From positions 649,501-713,500 of the forward strand of contig JAMWET010005455.1 in NCBI GenBank assembly GCA_024036415.1: a stretch of 64,000 nt of DNA, written 5' to 3'. The position numbers and the translations under genes are program-made. Below are positions 1-13,125 of this stretch, in pieces. Within the stretch, counting starts at the first letter, position 1, and each line of letters opens with the position of its first letter. The stretch is from Prochilodus magdalenae (Eukaryota > Chordata > Actinopteri > Characiformes > Prochilodontidae). Below the pieces are notes generated by a model. The model was not told where the DNA came from, did not search any database, and worked only from the letters and a program-made list of their open reading frames with translations.

Positions 1-840
1 TAGCAACTGGCTAGCAGGAAGCTTAAACATTGCAATCCCTCTGCCTTTTCTTCATTAAATACACTTTCCTAGTTTTAATAGCACTTGTTTTTATGGTGTT
101 GGGGGTGGGTGGGATTCGCATGAGAGCGAAACCCACACAGGAGAGAAAAAAACATGAATAAACCGGTCATAAGTGATGTGATTAGCCCAGTTCAGTGGTT
201 TCAGATGGAGCTATCCAACACATCACGAACAAAACAAGGTCTAGAGACCAAGCAGCCCCAGAGCCAGGAAGCACAGCCTTTCAATGGAGCTGCCAAGAAA
301 GGAGGTCAATAGTCACAGAGAATCGGAGCTTTCATTGCCGTCTCTTTAGGAAGAGAGGTCAGGAAAGGGCTTCAATGACATGGTCCAGTAAAATCTGACA
401 TAAAAGCCAGTCCCGTTTGCATGGCACCTTGGAGACACACTGAGATGCTCTTTAGATTTGTACATAGAGTATGCCCACCCTCTGTATTGTATGAGCATAC
501 CAAAAAGATGCCTCTGTTGCACTTGGCTAATGCTGCATAACTGAATAATACTCAGGCTGCAAAAGGAAGAGGCTACCATGCTGAAGGCAGAGATTATGTC
601 CAGCTGAGGATCCGTAAGAAAGACAGGGTGGCACCACTGGGATATGTGCTTGGAAATTCATGTCTGGCTGTTCTTTAATCGGAGGTTGTTAGAGTGTAGT
701 GAGAAGGTTCATTATTACTTTGTTTCCCATAGTCTTCAACCCAGGTCGTTCAGGTTCACAGGGCCTTCAAATTTCAGTTTCTCGCTGACTTTCTCTCTGT
801 TCTCTCCCAAACAGTGTATCTGCATCAGGCATACAGTCAC
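1..840. other. No gene recognised
   Basis: Unique-looking sequence without splice-flanked conserved reading frames. Short ORFs on both strands show no recognisable domain. Confidence 0.5.
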
Positions 841-1505
841 CATCAAAAGAATAGTTGCACAAAAAGCTGCACCCAGAAGGAATAAACATCTGACGTAAGC
901 AAGGTTGGACCTTATCGGTGTACCTGACTGACCCAACTGCCACGATGGCAAACATTTAAGAAGCAGTGATTGCCCTTCATTAGGCATCCTGTTAGTGCCA
1001 GCACCATTGGCAGACGGCTGCATGATGCAGGACTACATGCACACTGACCGTTACGACAACTGGTCTTAACACCACGTCAACATAACCAGAGACAGCATTG
1101 GTGTGGTGCCAGACGCTCATGGAGTGGTTCTGTGGTGTGGTCAGCACCAAGATGAATAGGTTGTTATCATGTGTCGTGCCATCTCACTTTACCTCCACCC
1201 CTACGGCAAAATCTGCAGGACCTGTGTGAGAGTATTTAAGCTGCATGATATGGATTATCACAGGACACCATTAAGAACCTCTGCAACTCCATGCCGAAAT
1301 GTCTGGCATGCTGTGTTAGCTAACATGGCGGCCCAATGCCATACCGAGAGACACGACTTCTGTATGTGTAGCTCAATAAATATTACCCATATGAGTCTAA
1401 ATGTATCATCATTTATTGCTCCTGGTAACCTTTATCTTCCTTCCCCATACCACTGCAGTCCCACACTATTTTCCGGGTGCAGCTAGTCTTTTAAAGATGA
1501 GTGTA
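841..1505 (+). mobile_element. Tc1-like remnant, family A
   Basis: Left end AATAGTTGCAC / GCACCCAGAAGGAATAAAC, right end TTTTCCGGGTGCAGCTAGTC. The interior matches the 15.6 and 41.3 kb copies (TATTTAAGCTGCATGATATG, CTCAATAAATATTACCCATA). There is no intact reading frame. Confidence 0.8.
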
Positions 1506-1779
1506 TAAAACACAAGTGCTTGCTTGGTGAGCAAAAATAGAGCAACTGCAATAGCCAAGCCACACCTCCTCTTCATTCTCTTTATGATGCTGCTGGCAGT
1601 CATTATCTCTTTTCTTGAACTCTCTCAGTCCTTTTTTTTGAAGCCTACTTTTAGGAATTTAAAGCTGAAGTTTTGCTTGACTCAAAGTAAAATAGCAAGA
1701 GAGTCAAACCAATGGTTAATTATTATGAGTACTTTTTTATATTTCCTCTTCGGAAATGCTGCTGGTATGTAATTTTCCA

Positions 1780-2115
1780 AATTTCTCATTAGGTGGATGC
1801 CCTCCCTGGCACAATATTGAGGAGACTTTCCTGTAGACTAGGATTTTAGCCACTGTTTCCATACACAAATTCAGAATTCTTTCCCTCACACTATGGTCTT
1901 TGGCACATCCACATGCAGTCCCTCGTTTCAGCCGATCTTTAACATCTGCTTTGGACACATTTTCCACACATGGAACGAGACATTCATTGCACCGTACCAC
2001 CTCTTCTCAATCTATGAATCCCGCCACTCACACCCCACAGGTATTTATAGCACAGTCGTCGTGCAGCATCACCTGGAGCAGCCCAAAGTTAATACCACCT
2101 TAAACATTGCAAATT
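1780..2115 (-). repeat. Dispersed repeat family R
   Basis: Shares GGTGGATGCCCTCCCTGGCA, TTTCCTGTAGACTAGGATTT, CACTATGGTCTTTGGCACAT and TACCACCTCTTCTCAATCTA with the 47 kb copy. Confidence 0.7.
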
Positions 2116-2599
2116 GATGAATGGTTTAGCTGGTGAGCTTATATTAGTACTTTTCACAAAAGTCAATAATTAAAAAAATATTTTCTGTTAGTTTATCTAC
2201 TGGATACAAAGCAGAAATCCAATTGCTGCTTGACTCATGTAGACCCAGAGTGTCCCATTATATGATTATTCAGTTTGATGTAAATACCTGGATTGGATTA
2301 CTGACTAAATCTGATTTTCTGCATTTATGAAATATAAATGCACTTGATGAATCTTCCACTCCTATTTGCTGGAAGTAACTTCCCTCCACCCAACTAAGAA
2401 TCTGAATACTCGTCAAGATGGTTTTAGAAGTTCCCTGAGGTCAAACAGACTTTTAGAGCTTCTAGAGTCATCACTACAGACATGTTGCTCACCGACTTGT
2501 CTTTGTCATTGGTGTTTGAATTTGATGGATCGTTTTGCACAATTAGGAGATCAGCAGTCGCCCCAAATCAGCAAATCCATCAGAACTGGTCCTCACTGA

Positions 2600-4160
2600 C
2601 TCTTATGGAAACATCCTGTAGGGTGTTCTTCCTGGCATAACTGATCAGGCAAGCATATGCTAGCCAGTGGGAGACTGAGCCAGGTGAACAGAGCCGAAGG
2701 GAGAGGCATCAGGCCGAGGACCTCTGCCAAGCGTCTCGCAGTGGCACCCTGCCTGTCTTCCACACCCACATTCAACGTGCCCGCTTTGCTGTTCCCCCCT
2801 AGATCATCACTCTGAGGGAGGGCATCCAATACTGCGCCCTATCTGCAACCTGCACCTGTTCGCCTCCTGGCCGTCTCCATCCCCTCTCTCCTTTTTGTTC
2901 TCCTCCGAGGAACATGAGGTGGCACCACAACCATAATGAAGACTGTCAAGAGCTCTGCCAGTCTCAGCCCTCTGGTCTCAAGCAGCAAACAATAGCCAAG
3001 ACATGCAGCGTGCAGGAGATACGAAGGCCAAGAGTAAAGTAGCCCATCTGAAAGCATGCATAAACACCTAGTATTAACTTGGTCTTAGCTAGGCTGGAGA
3101 CTGAAGACGGATCGGAACGCCGCAAATGTTTATGCAATAGAGGGCGGATGACCTTGCCTGGGATGCTCGGCCAGAGTTGCTGGCTGTGCTGCTGCCATCA
3201 CTCATCCCACAGTCCATTGCAATAGATTTTTGCATTCTCCCCCTTCAATCCCCCCCAACCCCATCTCACCTACCCGAGCTCCCGCTCCGATACACCGCCC
3301 GCGCCTGGATCTGCCACATTCATCTTTTCCTGTATTCACGCATGCTGTGATTTGCAACAGCGGCAGATGTTATTAAATGGATCTGAGTGTATAAAAAAAG
3401 GAGGGTGGGGAAGTGTGGGGGGTGGGTGCGCCGACACCACCGGTGATTGCCTGGAGTTAGCGGCAAAGCCGTTACGATGCTCATGCGAAATGAGAACTCC
3501 TCTTTGTAATGGAGCGAATAAATCTCGGAGAGGAATCAAAGGCGTAAATACTCCCGAAAAGCACGGAGGGCTGAAGCGGCAGGACGCCGCCGGGGCTTTG
3601 ATGGAGTGACTTGGGGAAGTTTGCAAAGGGTGGATGTTTCCCGAAGATGCATTTAAACGACAGTGCTCACTTCGAGGAGGGTAGGAATGTAGAAGTACCA
3701 GTAAAACGTGGAAGCAAACTCTATCTTCCAGCTCTGAACGTGCAAGCAGCGGACACCTGGGAGAGTGGACAATGAATATGGAACTGTCGGAATTGTCTAA
3801 CCGACCTTCAGTGACCGGGCTCTGTCCATGAGAGCTGGATAGGATTGCTGACTTGGTACAGAGTACAAACTTGACTGTGGGGCAGAGATCAGGGTACCCA
3901 ACCTCAAGAGAAGGCTGAGAATAAAAGGCTTAAGCTTTCCCTTTTTTATCCTCTGTGTCCAGACGGATTAGTTCCCGTTTTGATTTCCACAAAGGGTATT
4001 TAGAGGAAGGACAGTCGGTGTGCGTATGCGGCCTTGGAGGCGTCTGAGTCTAAATTTCCTCCTGTCTATTTCCGAGGTGGTAATTAAACACTGTCGGCCT
4101 CCGGGACGTCATTGTTCGTCATGCCGTCAGGGCCTTTGCCAGAAATATATCCAGGGAGCA
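2600..4160. other. GC-richer unique block, unassigned
   Basis: Less AT-rich than its surroundings and without recognised repeats. Includes CpG-bearing stretches (3270-3310, 3420-3620, 4020-4150). It could be a promoter or first exon of a gene outside the window, or conserved non-coding DNA. ORFs here (for example 2839-3057 minus and 3352-3609 plus) have no recognisable protein similarity. Confidence 0.35.
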
Positions 4161-4644
4161 AACCCTTGGCCCGCAGTGCGTTCCATCACACACACACACA
4201 AACAGACTCTCCACTGCAAGCTCACATTCAGACTCTTCCTCACTTATTCCTCAAACGCAAAACGAAGTGGTAGTGGGTAGTCTGACCAAACATTTCCATC
4301 ATGGTAGATTAGGAGGTACTATTGTAGAATGAGCCTGCCTTTATAGGCGTTTATGAATGGTTCCAATGAGTTTATTAATGGTTATGTAAGCTCATTCATA
4401 AGCAGCTACAACACATAAATGAATAGGGTGCTGTTATAAACCCACACACAGATTTTGGTATTTACAGATCTTACTGTGCCATCTTCTTCAATTTTATCAA
4501 TATGTTATAACTGTGTATTGATATTTTATAAAGTGTTAATAACCTAACTATTAACAATTAGTATGTTCATTTCAATTCATTCAAAAAACTCATATAGAGG
4601 TTGTCATATCCTAAAGTGGCTAATTTGTACTAAACTCAATGGAC

Positions 4645-4850
4645 AAACATTGTGGCACAAATCCCAGTCTACAGGATTTACTCTATGGAAATTTGCCAGG
4701 GAAGGCATCCACCAAATCTGGCCCATCTGCGCAATTCTTTAATGCAAAAGCGTCTCAACATTGATGTGGCCTACATCCAGAAACTTCTGTTTCTGGTGTC
4801 ACAGCTGTTTTTGGCGCTCATGAAGATATTGCAGGCTATTAGGTATGGTT
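4645..4850 (+). repeat. Dispersed repeat family R, 5' portion
   Basis: CAGTCTACAGGATTTACTCT, TGCCAGGGAAGGCATCCACC and GTGGCCTACATCCAGAAACT: complement-oriented relative of the 47 kb copy. Confidence 0.65.
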
Positions 4851-5374
4851 CAGTCACAGGGGACTAATTTTTTGTCTGGGGAGCTTATAGTGTCGTAATA
4901 TTTTGGGGTGTCATTTCAGCTTATTAAGAACCACACTGACGAGTGATATCAATCTAAGATATGGATTTGGGCTGCATAGTATAAACAGAAATGAAGAATA
5001 TATAGAAAGATGTTGCAACAAAGACATGGCAAGTGAATGGCTTTTCTGAGCCTGAGCCAAAACGTCCTATGTCCAGAAGTAATGTCTCATATGTGTGTCT
5101 CTCACACTTAAGCTTTCATCCATAAGTGTCAGACGCTGCTGGGAATTAGAAAATATCACAAGCCCGCCATACACTCAGTATTATCTGAGAAGATGAGCCT
5201 CTTGGGTTGTAACCTGATACCACAGCATCACCTGAAACAGCTGGTGTGCTGTTGGAGTGTTGGATTTTTTTGGCTAGCCCTGATTCTTAGCTCTAATAAA
5301 TCTGCTTTTTTAACATAATACTGGACTACCTTACTTCAGACGGCAGCTCACTACAGGTGAAGGCAGGTGAGTAT

Positions 5375-5516
5375 TATTTTTACTTGTTTTAAGTCATTTT
5401 AGTAAGCCTGGTTTTCTTACTATATTGGTAGATATTTGGCCTGTTTTAAGCTAATTTCTCAAGATGAGTACAATTATCAATTTGGCTTACTAAAATCACC
5501 TAAAACAAGTAAAACA
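5375..5516. mobile_element. Short palindromic MITE
   Basis: Left arm TTTTTACTTGTTTTAAGTCA / TTTTAGTAAGCC is inverted at the right as GGCTTACTAAAATCACCTAA / AACAAGTAAAA. About 140 bp; it would fold as a long imperfect hairpin. Confidence 0.75.
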
Positions 5517-8500
5517 AGATGTCTGGAAATAAGTTAAATAACCCTAAATGAGCTTAAAATGAAAAATATAACATATTAACTACACATATGATGGTTGTAC
5601 ACGTCTTTTTTGCAGTATGGGAACAAAATAAGCAAAGCATGTAATAAACTGAACCGCAAACCTGTACAAGCTAAACTAAACACATGAGTACAAAATTTAA
5701 ACAAAATGCAAATTTAATATGTGCAGTTTATTAAAATAATATTGCAATGTTGATCTGTGACTTTAAATCACGATATGTTTTGGTTTAAATCTACTTGTAT
5801 AGTTTTGGATGTAACACAGAAGTAAAATAATAAGTGATAAAATGACTTTTATTCTAGAAAGTAATAAGTAATCACATTGCAGCTGGAGAAAAGCACATAG
5901 CAATTTGACGTGGATTAGCTCCTTTGAAAAACTTCCCGACATATTCTCTCCTTCACTCCTTCACTCACTCACTCACTCTCTCATGTACACTCTCCTGGAT
6001 TTATAGAGGGTTGCACTTTCCACTCAGTTCTCCTCCGCACTCAATAAAAAGTGGCCCGTGCCAGGGGTAATAAACAGTACGCTGATGTGCAGAAGGGAGA
6101 GGCTTCTCCTCCCTCTGGCTTTTCGCTTCTGTCTCTCTCCCTCCATAAGCCTGGGAGCACGGCCCTGGCGATATTAACCTGTCTGCTCGCTCACATTCAT
6201 AGGCCGAGTGTGTGTGTGTGTGAATCAGCACAGGACGTTCTGTTGCAGTGGCGTCCAGGACTCACCTCCATTCAAAAACAACCTAACTTTTATTGCCTAT
6301 CATTTTAGTGTTCCGTGAGAAGGTGGCCTCTCTGCTGTTAGAGGGTATTGGTCTGTCTGGAGCTTGCAGTCTAGCTGGCTCAGTGTTCCCTTCTAGGGTA
6401 CAAGATCAACACTTCTCTGTCATTTGAAACCGAAGCATCAGTTTCTGTTTCCTGTGACTGTGAACCATCAAAATCTAGAGTCACAAATTGTTTATTATAA
6501 TTAAAACTAAAAGAAATGATTTTGTGGAGGAAATGGTTTTGGAATTTATTCCTAACCTTTAACAGATTGGAGTAAACAGTTATCTCACTACAACATTGGA
6601 GGTACCTTCAAACAAGGCACAGACAAGGTCCTGAAAGTATGACTGGGCTCTGGTTAGTGTATTTACATGGGTGTTTACTGCCCCCTTGTGGAAACAATTG
6701 AAAACACGTTCTTTCTTTTTGCAGTTTTCCACACTGTTTGTGGTTCTGAAGGCTGATAGTCTTGCCCACTGTAGTGCTTTCCTCAGTTCATTGACTCTGA
6801 GGATTCTTAATGTGCTCATTAATTGGTCCAGGCATTCAGCAAGAGGATGTGGGCCACATCTGGCAAGATTTGTGGCACTCTTAGCCCACTGTTGGCACTG
6901 GCTTTCTGCATTTCAGTCAGATATGGCCCTCATATTTAAAACATTGGCCCACATGTCCCAGAACAGATCTGGTCCACTTCTGGCACAGATACAGCAGTGC
7001 TCCCTAGTAAAAACTGCATGTGGGCCAAAAGTGGCCCATTTTTATTAAAACCTATATGACCCACATGTTCCAAAATGGTTCTTGTTCACTTCTGGCCGGG
7101 CTACTGCAGAGCTAATTGTGTTATGCATGGTCATAATCTGGTGCGGATGTGGTCCACTTCTTGCAACCGGGAGTAGTCCACCCAGTTGCCATCAATCCAT
7201 GCAGAAAACGGGCCAGGTGAAAATGGGAAATTTGGGCCGGAATGGGAAATTTTAGCCCAAAAGAAATTTGCTATCTGCTAGCTTTAAGCACAAAGGCAAG
7301 CCTGTCCAACAGGAGAAGAGCTAGGGGACTTCCCTCCTGGACAGCCCTCATATTTAAGATCCAATTACCTGGCTAAATGGCTCACCCAAAGACAAAACAG
7401 TATACAATTAAATAAGTAGGCTTAAAATGAATTATCTTTAACTTTGCTTTATAACATTATACTCTGTTCAGTACATCTAATTGCATTAATGATTTAATAC
7501 ATTTAATATAATATGAAAATACATGTTTAATCTCTTGTTGGGTGAATAGATAGAGCAGTGTGCAAATTAAATGTCTAGCTATTTCAGAATTGACTGCTGA
7601 TTTAACTTTCCATAGCTCTGCTGATGGAATTAATGGCAACTTTAAAAAGGGGTTTTCGAAACTGAAAAAAAAAGTGCCATTAAATTCAGTTACACATGGC
7701 ACATTATGATCATCATCCTCTTGGTTGGGGAAGTCCGAACCCATGCTAATACTGGTAAGAGGGCCTTGAAGTCACCAACCAGAGGCTTGTGAAGGCGAAT
7801 AACCTTGGCTGGGGTGATGGAGAAGACAGTGTGAATTATACCATGTAGCCACGGCAGCAATATGGGCCGTGCTCAGCACTTTGCCGTGATCAACCTGTCA
7901 CCTACGCCTCCTTTCCTAAGAAAAATGGCTCCCTTCCTCCTATCGCCTAGAAAATGTATTTCTTCAGTACAGATGCATTTATGCAGTCCATGCCATCCCC
8001 AGAGCAGCTCCTGAGTTAAACGTTTGGGCCCAGATAGATTCCACTAGTGAGACTGCACACTCCTACACTATTACATTAAAGCTTAAAGGGGAATATGAAT
8101 TGCGTCCAGTGAACTGTGTTAATGGCATGAATACCCTTACAAAAGTGTACGTAAAGTTCATTTTAATAAGTAAACTGAAGTAAAGGTGAAGTATATTTCC
8201 CAGGTATACTTTATGCAGTAGGTATACTAATGTCGGTATACTAGTAGTAAACATGTGAGTGTGCTATTTTAGTATTTCCTGGGACTAACTTGGCCACTTC
8301 AAGTATAATTTAGATTATAATAGTAAATAATTAAAAGATAATAAATTAAATTACTTAAAAACTAAATTAAAAGATAATAATAATAAGTGTGGTAAACTAT
8401 ACTGTAAGTGATCTGTAACTATACTAAAGGAAAACCTATAGATATACTGTTGGTGCACTCGTTTTATACTTCTGTCCCACATTTTAGCATATGAAGGTAC

Positions 8501-8640
8501 ACTGTAGTGTTTAAACTGCTTAAAGGCATACTTACATGTTTCATAATACGTCATAATACGCTACCTACATGTTTCTTTTTTTGCTTGCACCGAAGGGTAG
8601 AATCAGGAGACTGAAGGCTGAAGATGTCCTATTCTAAGTA
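5517..8640. other. Gene-free stretch
   Basis: Apart from the TGGCCCA repeat nothing was recognised. 7790-7960 is more GC-rich and unique, without a convincing exon. Confidence 0.4.
6830..7260. repeat. Degenerate 'TGGCCCACATCTGGC' repeat
   Basis: GGGCCACATCTGGCAAGATT, TTGGCCCACATGTCCCAGAA, TGGTCCACTTCTGGCACAGA and GGGCCAAAAGTGGCCCATTT: an irregular tandem series of half-palindromic TGGCCCA motifs. Confidence 0.65.
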
Positions 8641-8774
8641 GCAAATGCTGAGCTACACCAATACACCAAGACCTTGGGCAAGACTCTTAACACTGCATTG
8701 GCCCACCTTTAAAACAAACATCCTTGTAAGTCGCTCTGGATGAGAGCGTCAGCTGAATGCCTAAATGTAAATGG
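8640..8774 (+). mobile_element. tRNA-derived SINE, 5'-truncated
   Basis: Body and tail only (ATGCTGAGCTACACCAATAC to GTAAGTCGCTCTGGATGAGA and the terminal CTAAATGTAAATG); the tRNA head is missing. Same family as 24.7 and 52.1 kb. Confidence 0.8.
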
Positions 8775-8864
8775 AGTAGTTTACTTCAAGGTGATCACAG
8801 TTGACGGCTCTGTCCTGTCCTGTCCTGTCCGAAGACAGTATTTGGTCACAGTGTTTTTCTACAC

Positions 8865-9080
8865 CCCTTCACCACCACCTTAATGTACAAAGAGGGTGTA
8901 TTCCTGTGTGGTTTTACTACATGGTCAACTCTCCTCCAAAAGATGATTGACCTATAACCTGTAGAATCCTGATGACAACATTTTCCCAGGGACTCCGACT
9001 GTAAATGCATAAAATGCAAGTTCTGTTCTGGGAACGCAGCTGTTCCCCACACGGTAAACTTATACATAGTTATATGCTAC
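8865..9080 (+). repeat. Dispersed repeat S (copy 1)
   Basis: Inverted relative of 27.54-27.77 kb: GTACAAAGAGGGTGTATTCC, ACATGGTCAACTCTCCTCCA, CTATAACCTGTAGAATCCTG and GCAGCTGTTCCCCACACGGT. Minus-strand ORF-like sequence is not intact. Class unknown. Confidence 0.55.
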
Positions 9081-9944
9081 ACACTTATACACAAACACTG
9101 ACATGCAACAAAAGTATTCGATTAGGTTTCAGTTTAGGGATTATTTTAATATTTAAAATATAAGTTTACATCTAATTACACCTATTTACTCTACTTCTGC
9201 ATGGCCGACAGACACAGCTTTCCAAACACTCAGGTCAGACCACCGAGCACTAATTTAATGTTGGTCTGGCCCGCACCCATCACCCTTTCCTCCCATAGAG
9301 TCGCCTTAATCTTCATGTATTCACTCAGAATTACAGATTGTAACATCTCAAAGTTGTGCGTGCACACGCAGAAAGGGCTGTGCATAGTCACGCAGCTTAA
9401 CATGAGTAACTAGGAAAGTGCATTTGCTGGAAAAATGCAAAATGATTGTGCAGCTCATGCTTGCTGACAGCCAGTAGATAAGGTGTTTCTAAAATGATTG
9501 GGAGTCTATGGGAGGAACGAGGGATGAATAAAGAATACATATAAGATTGGGGGTCATTATGCCTGTGGATCAGGGTTTGCCCTGAGTGAATACACGCAGT
9601 TTGGCTGTAGGTTAAAGGAAATAACAGGGTTTGAATGAAGGTAAAAATGAATAGATCTCTATGGGAGGAACAAGCAATGAAAAAATAAAAGACAGCCAGA
9701 CAAGTGCAGGTCAGACCAACTTTGAAATTGTGCTTGTGTGTATACTTTTGAGCAAGTGTATGTAAAACAGTGTCTGTAGGTTGAGTAGAAGTACACTAAA
9801 TGAGTGTGCACTTTTCCATTCATTCTTTATGGGAATTTTTTTTAAATTCAAGGTCTTTCCAAAACAATAAGTTGGATGAAAGTGTTGTATGCAAGCACAC
9901 CGCTCCCGTTCAGACTAAACATTCCAACAATAGATTGGATAACA

Positions 9945-10025
9945 ATCAATATCAATCAATATTTATTTATATAGCGCTTTTTACAACCAAAGCAGCTTCA
10001 CAAAAAGTCAATTTGTCATACAAAG
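9945..10025. repeat. Short fish repeat 'TATTTATATAGCGCTTTT'
   Basis: CAATATCAATCAATATTTAT then TTATATAGCGCTTTTTACAA and GCAGCTTCACAAAAAG, a motif widespread at the ends of fish retroelements. Class not certain. Confidence 0.45.
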
Positions 10026-10837
10026 AAAAGAACCACAAGGTTAAAGTACAGACACGTGAGGGGGGAAAAACCGGGTCCGAGCCGGTTTTTCAGCAGTGTT
10101 GTGCATTACACATGCACTAATTATAATTAAAACATCTATTATTCTAGAGAATCTGAAAACACAATGTCTGAGCCAAACAAAGAGGCCACGTTATTTCCTC
10201 AGTCCTCCCGAACACAGATTGCCTGAGGTAGCCTGAGGACACGATGAGGTGCCTGCAGACAACATCATCATATTGCGTCCTGAATATCTGAGAAAACACA
10301 TTAAATATTCCAAGAGCTGCTTTACCTGTCTGAGAGTCTGCGGCACCATCATCCATCACCGTGACTGACTGCCTGTGGTAAAAACATGGCCTAACAAACG
10401 TAACCGCTTAGCATTTAGGCTAATGTTTACTCTTTTTCCAGACTGACACACTTGGAGGTCTCGCACCGTGTGCTAAATAAGCTGGCTTTGCGTTATTTGA
10501 CACATTTAGGCACGGTGAATCATTCCGTAGGGTTGTGTTTTTGAATAGCATTAGAGAAAGGCGCAGTTTTAATCCGCTCTGCGACGGAACTGGAGTAGAG
10601 AAAGCCAAGCACAGCAAAACCCCTTAAAACCCAAGACGCCTTGTTGTCACATGTGGGCCAATTGTGCTGTGCTACCTGAGAGATTTCACTGTATTTAACT
10701 CTGATGTGAGCCCGGTTTTAAGCTACCAATTACTAAACAGTGTAGCACTCATGGAAGCATACATGACCACTGCTTCACTGCAGCAGTTCAAAAGCTCAAA
10801 ATGGCTTTCTTAGATTAGAACCATTTTACCAATTGTG

Positions 10838-10985
10838 CTTACACACAGAGGAATTCCAGCTATAAATTACTCACACAATAGTGCACACACAAAGGGGACA
10901 GTGGGTACACATGCCAAGAGCGGTGGCCAGCCCTATCTACAGTGCCCAGGGAGCAGTTGGGGTTCAGATGCTTTGCTCAAGTGTG
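10838..10985. repeat. Dispersed repeat T, partial
   Basis: GTGCTTACACACAGAGGAAT and GGGAGCAGTTGGGGTTCAGA followed by TTTGCTCAAG; abuts the Tc1-like remnant. Confidence 0.5.
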
Positions 10986-11505
10986 CCTCAGTCATGTTCT
11001 TCTGTTTCCCTAACATCCTGTTAGTCCCAGTGCCACTGGCAGGTGGCTGCACGATGCAGGACCACATACTGTTAACGATAACTGCCCTTAACACCACATC
11101 AGCGTCGTCAAAATGTGCAATCGTATCTTTAATGACAAGTCCCGCTTTTGTCTTGGTGGAGACCAAGATGAATGGTTTGTTGTCACACGTCTAGAAGGCC
11201 TGGTGTCACTCCACCTCCACCGCGAAATCACCAGGAACCGTGTAAGAATGTTCAAGCTGCACGGGATGGATTATCACAGGGAACCATTAGGAACCTCTAC
11301 AACTCCTCGCTGAGACACCTGGCATGTTGTGTTAGCAAACATGGCAACCCAACACCATACTAAGAGACACTATTTCTGTATGTGCACCTCAACAAATATT
11401 GCCCATATCAGCCAATGTATCATCGATTGTTGCTGGTAACCTTTATTTTCTTCTCTATAGCACTGCATTCCCACACTTCCTTCTGGGTGGAACTAAATTT
11501 TTAAT
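10985..11505 (+). mobile_element. Tc1-like remnant, family A, 5'-truncated
   Basis: Shares CATCCTGTTAGTCCCAGTGC, the FSDES-equivalent region (GACAAGTCCCGCTTTTGTCT) and the right end (CCCACACTTCCTTCTGGGTG) with the other family A copies. The left terminal repeat is missing; a different dispersed repeat lies directly upstream. Confidence 0.75.
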
Positions 11506-12099
11506 TGAAAAAAAGGCAATTAAAACAGCATACTGTTTGTAACTCACATTTTTATTTAATAATTTGATCTAATGTTTTTGTACATTCAAACTTTTACAGC
11601 TTTTGGACAACAAAAAAAAGCACCAGCGAATCAGTACTGTAAATCCTGCCCTTATAGTCCATGAGTAGATGGTGAAGACTATCAACTAGCACAAAGCATA
11701 CACCGCACTTCTCGCAACTTTTGTCGCGTGTGACCATATTTGAGCATGTTTTAAATATTTTTTGCACTGCTTATGGCTTTTCAAATCCCACTCAAAAGTG
11801 CTGAAGGCCATGCGTCAAGCATAGTCGGTTCAAACTCCGGTACTGACACTAACACTGACACCAACATGTACTTAATCTGATCATACGGGATTTTTGCAGT
11901 TCTCATTATTCAGATGGTCAAATAAATAGGACATTTTGGCTTAGTACTGATGCATAATCCTGTTTCTCAGCGAGTGTGTGCTTTCTCTCAGATGTCTTTC
12001 AGTTTTCTCAGCCTGTGTCTGTGTAAAAATGGACCGCTGTACTGGCAACAAAACTGTTTTGGAATGACACTGAAACCAATTACATTAATTTACCTTCTA

Positions 12100-12285
12100 A
12101 GCCAGTATTTCTCAACCCTGACCTTGAAGGCACCCAACCCTGATGTCCCTGCTCCACACACACCTGATTACACTTATCAGCTCATTACTTTCAGAGTGGC
12201 AGGTGGTGTGTTAAAGCAGGGAATCCACAACACTGTCCAGGACTGGGCACTTCCAAAACCAGGGCTGACAAACCCCCTGTAAACT
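12100..12285. mobile_element. Copy of the 'CTCAACCCTG ... ACACACCTGATT' MITE family
   Basis: TTTCTCAACCCTGACCTTGA, CTCCACACACACCTGATTAC and TCAGCTCATTACTTTCAGAG, then AAACCAGGGCTGACAAACCC at the far end. Confidence 0.6.
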
Positions 12286-12454
12286 GCTTTTCCTTCGGGG
12301 TGGCTGGGGGGACTGGAGCCTATCCCAGCGTTTGTTGGACAGGAGGCAGGAAGCACAGGCCACCACAGTTCTAACATATCTCTGCTTCAGACATATTGTG
12401 GAGGAAAGCTGAAGAAGCTACAACGTTACATCGAGCACTTCCGGTAAGACCTCA

Positions 12455-13125
12455 GACTGCAAGTGGAACAGTCTGTTTGATTACTCCATGCTCTAATACA
12501 ACAGGCCCAACTAATCAATTCATTAACAAGCCCTTTCTGAGCTGAATTGGGCATGCTAAGGCCACCACACACTGGACGTCCCTTGTTATACAGCGTTGAG
12601 TAGCTGATACTACAAAAGGCGCAGCCGAGCTACAAAGGTTTTTTGCAGACAGAGTGGCGATATAGGACTTGTGGTTTAAAAAACACAACATCTGAAAACA
12701 TACATAGGATTACTATCAGAGTACCCAAGATAAACATGTTGAACCGATTATGGACAAACATTTGATTTCTTACTGTTATCGCATTATTATGTGCATGTAA
12801 ACGCAGTCACTGAATTCAACTCACGATGGCTTTGCTTATTAGCTGATTAGTTCAATCAGGTGCATTTAAGTAGGGACAAGACATTAAACCCCAAGTGCAG
12901 ACTGTCTGTGGAACAGGCTGTTTGATTGATCCGGCATAATGTGAAGGTTTCCATGCTCTAATACACCTGAGCCAACTAATCAATTCATTAGCAAGCCTTT
13001 TCTGAGATGACGTGGGCGAGCTGAGGCCACCACACACTGAGCGCGCCTCATTATGCAGCATTGGGCAGCAGATACCGCACAAGGTGCAGAAACGTATATA
13101 GAAGGTCTTGCAGAGAGAACACCAA
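12455..13125. repeat. Direct duplication, two copies of about 220 bp
   Basis: 12455-12670 and 12892-13125 share CCATGCTCTAATACA, CCAACTAATCAATTCATTA, GCAAGCC(T/C)TTTCTGAG, GGCCACCACACACTG and a TTGCAGA-GAG end. They are about 440 bp apart. Confidence 0.7.

Noticed and set aside
2839..3057. 72-codon minus-strand ORF with a hydrophobic stretch
   Set aside because: No recognisable homologue, no splice context, and the codons give an Arg-rich tail typical of chance frames.
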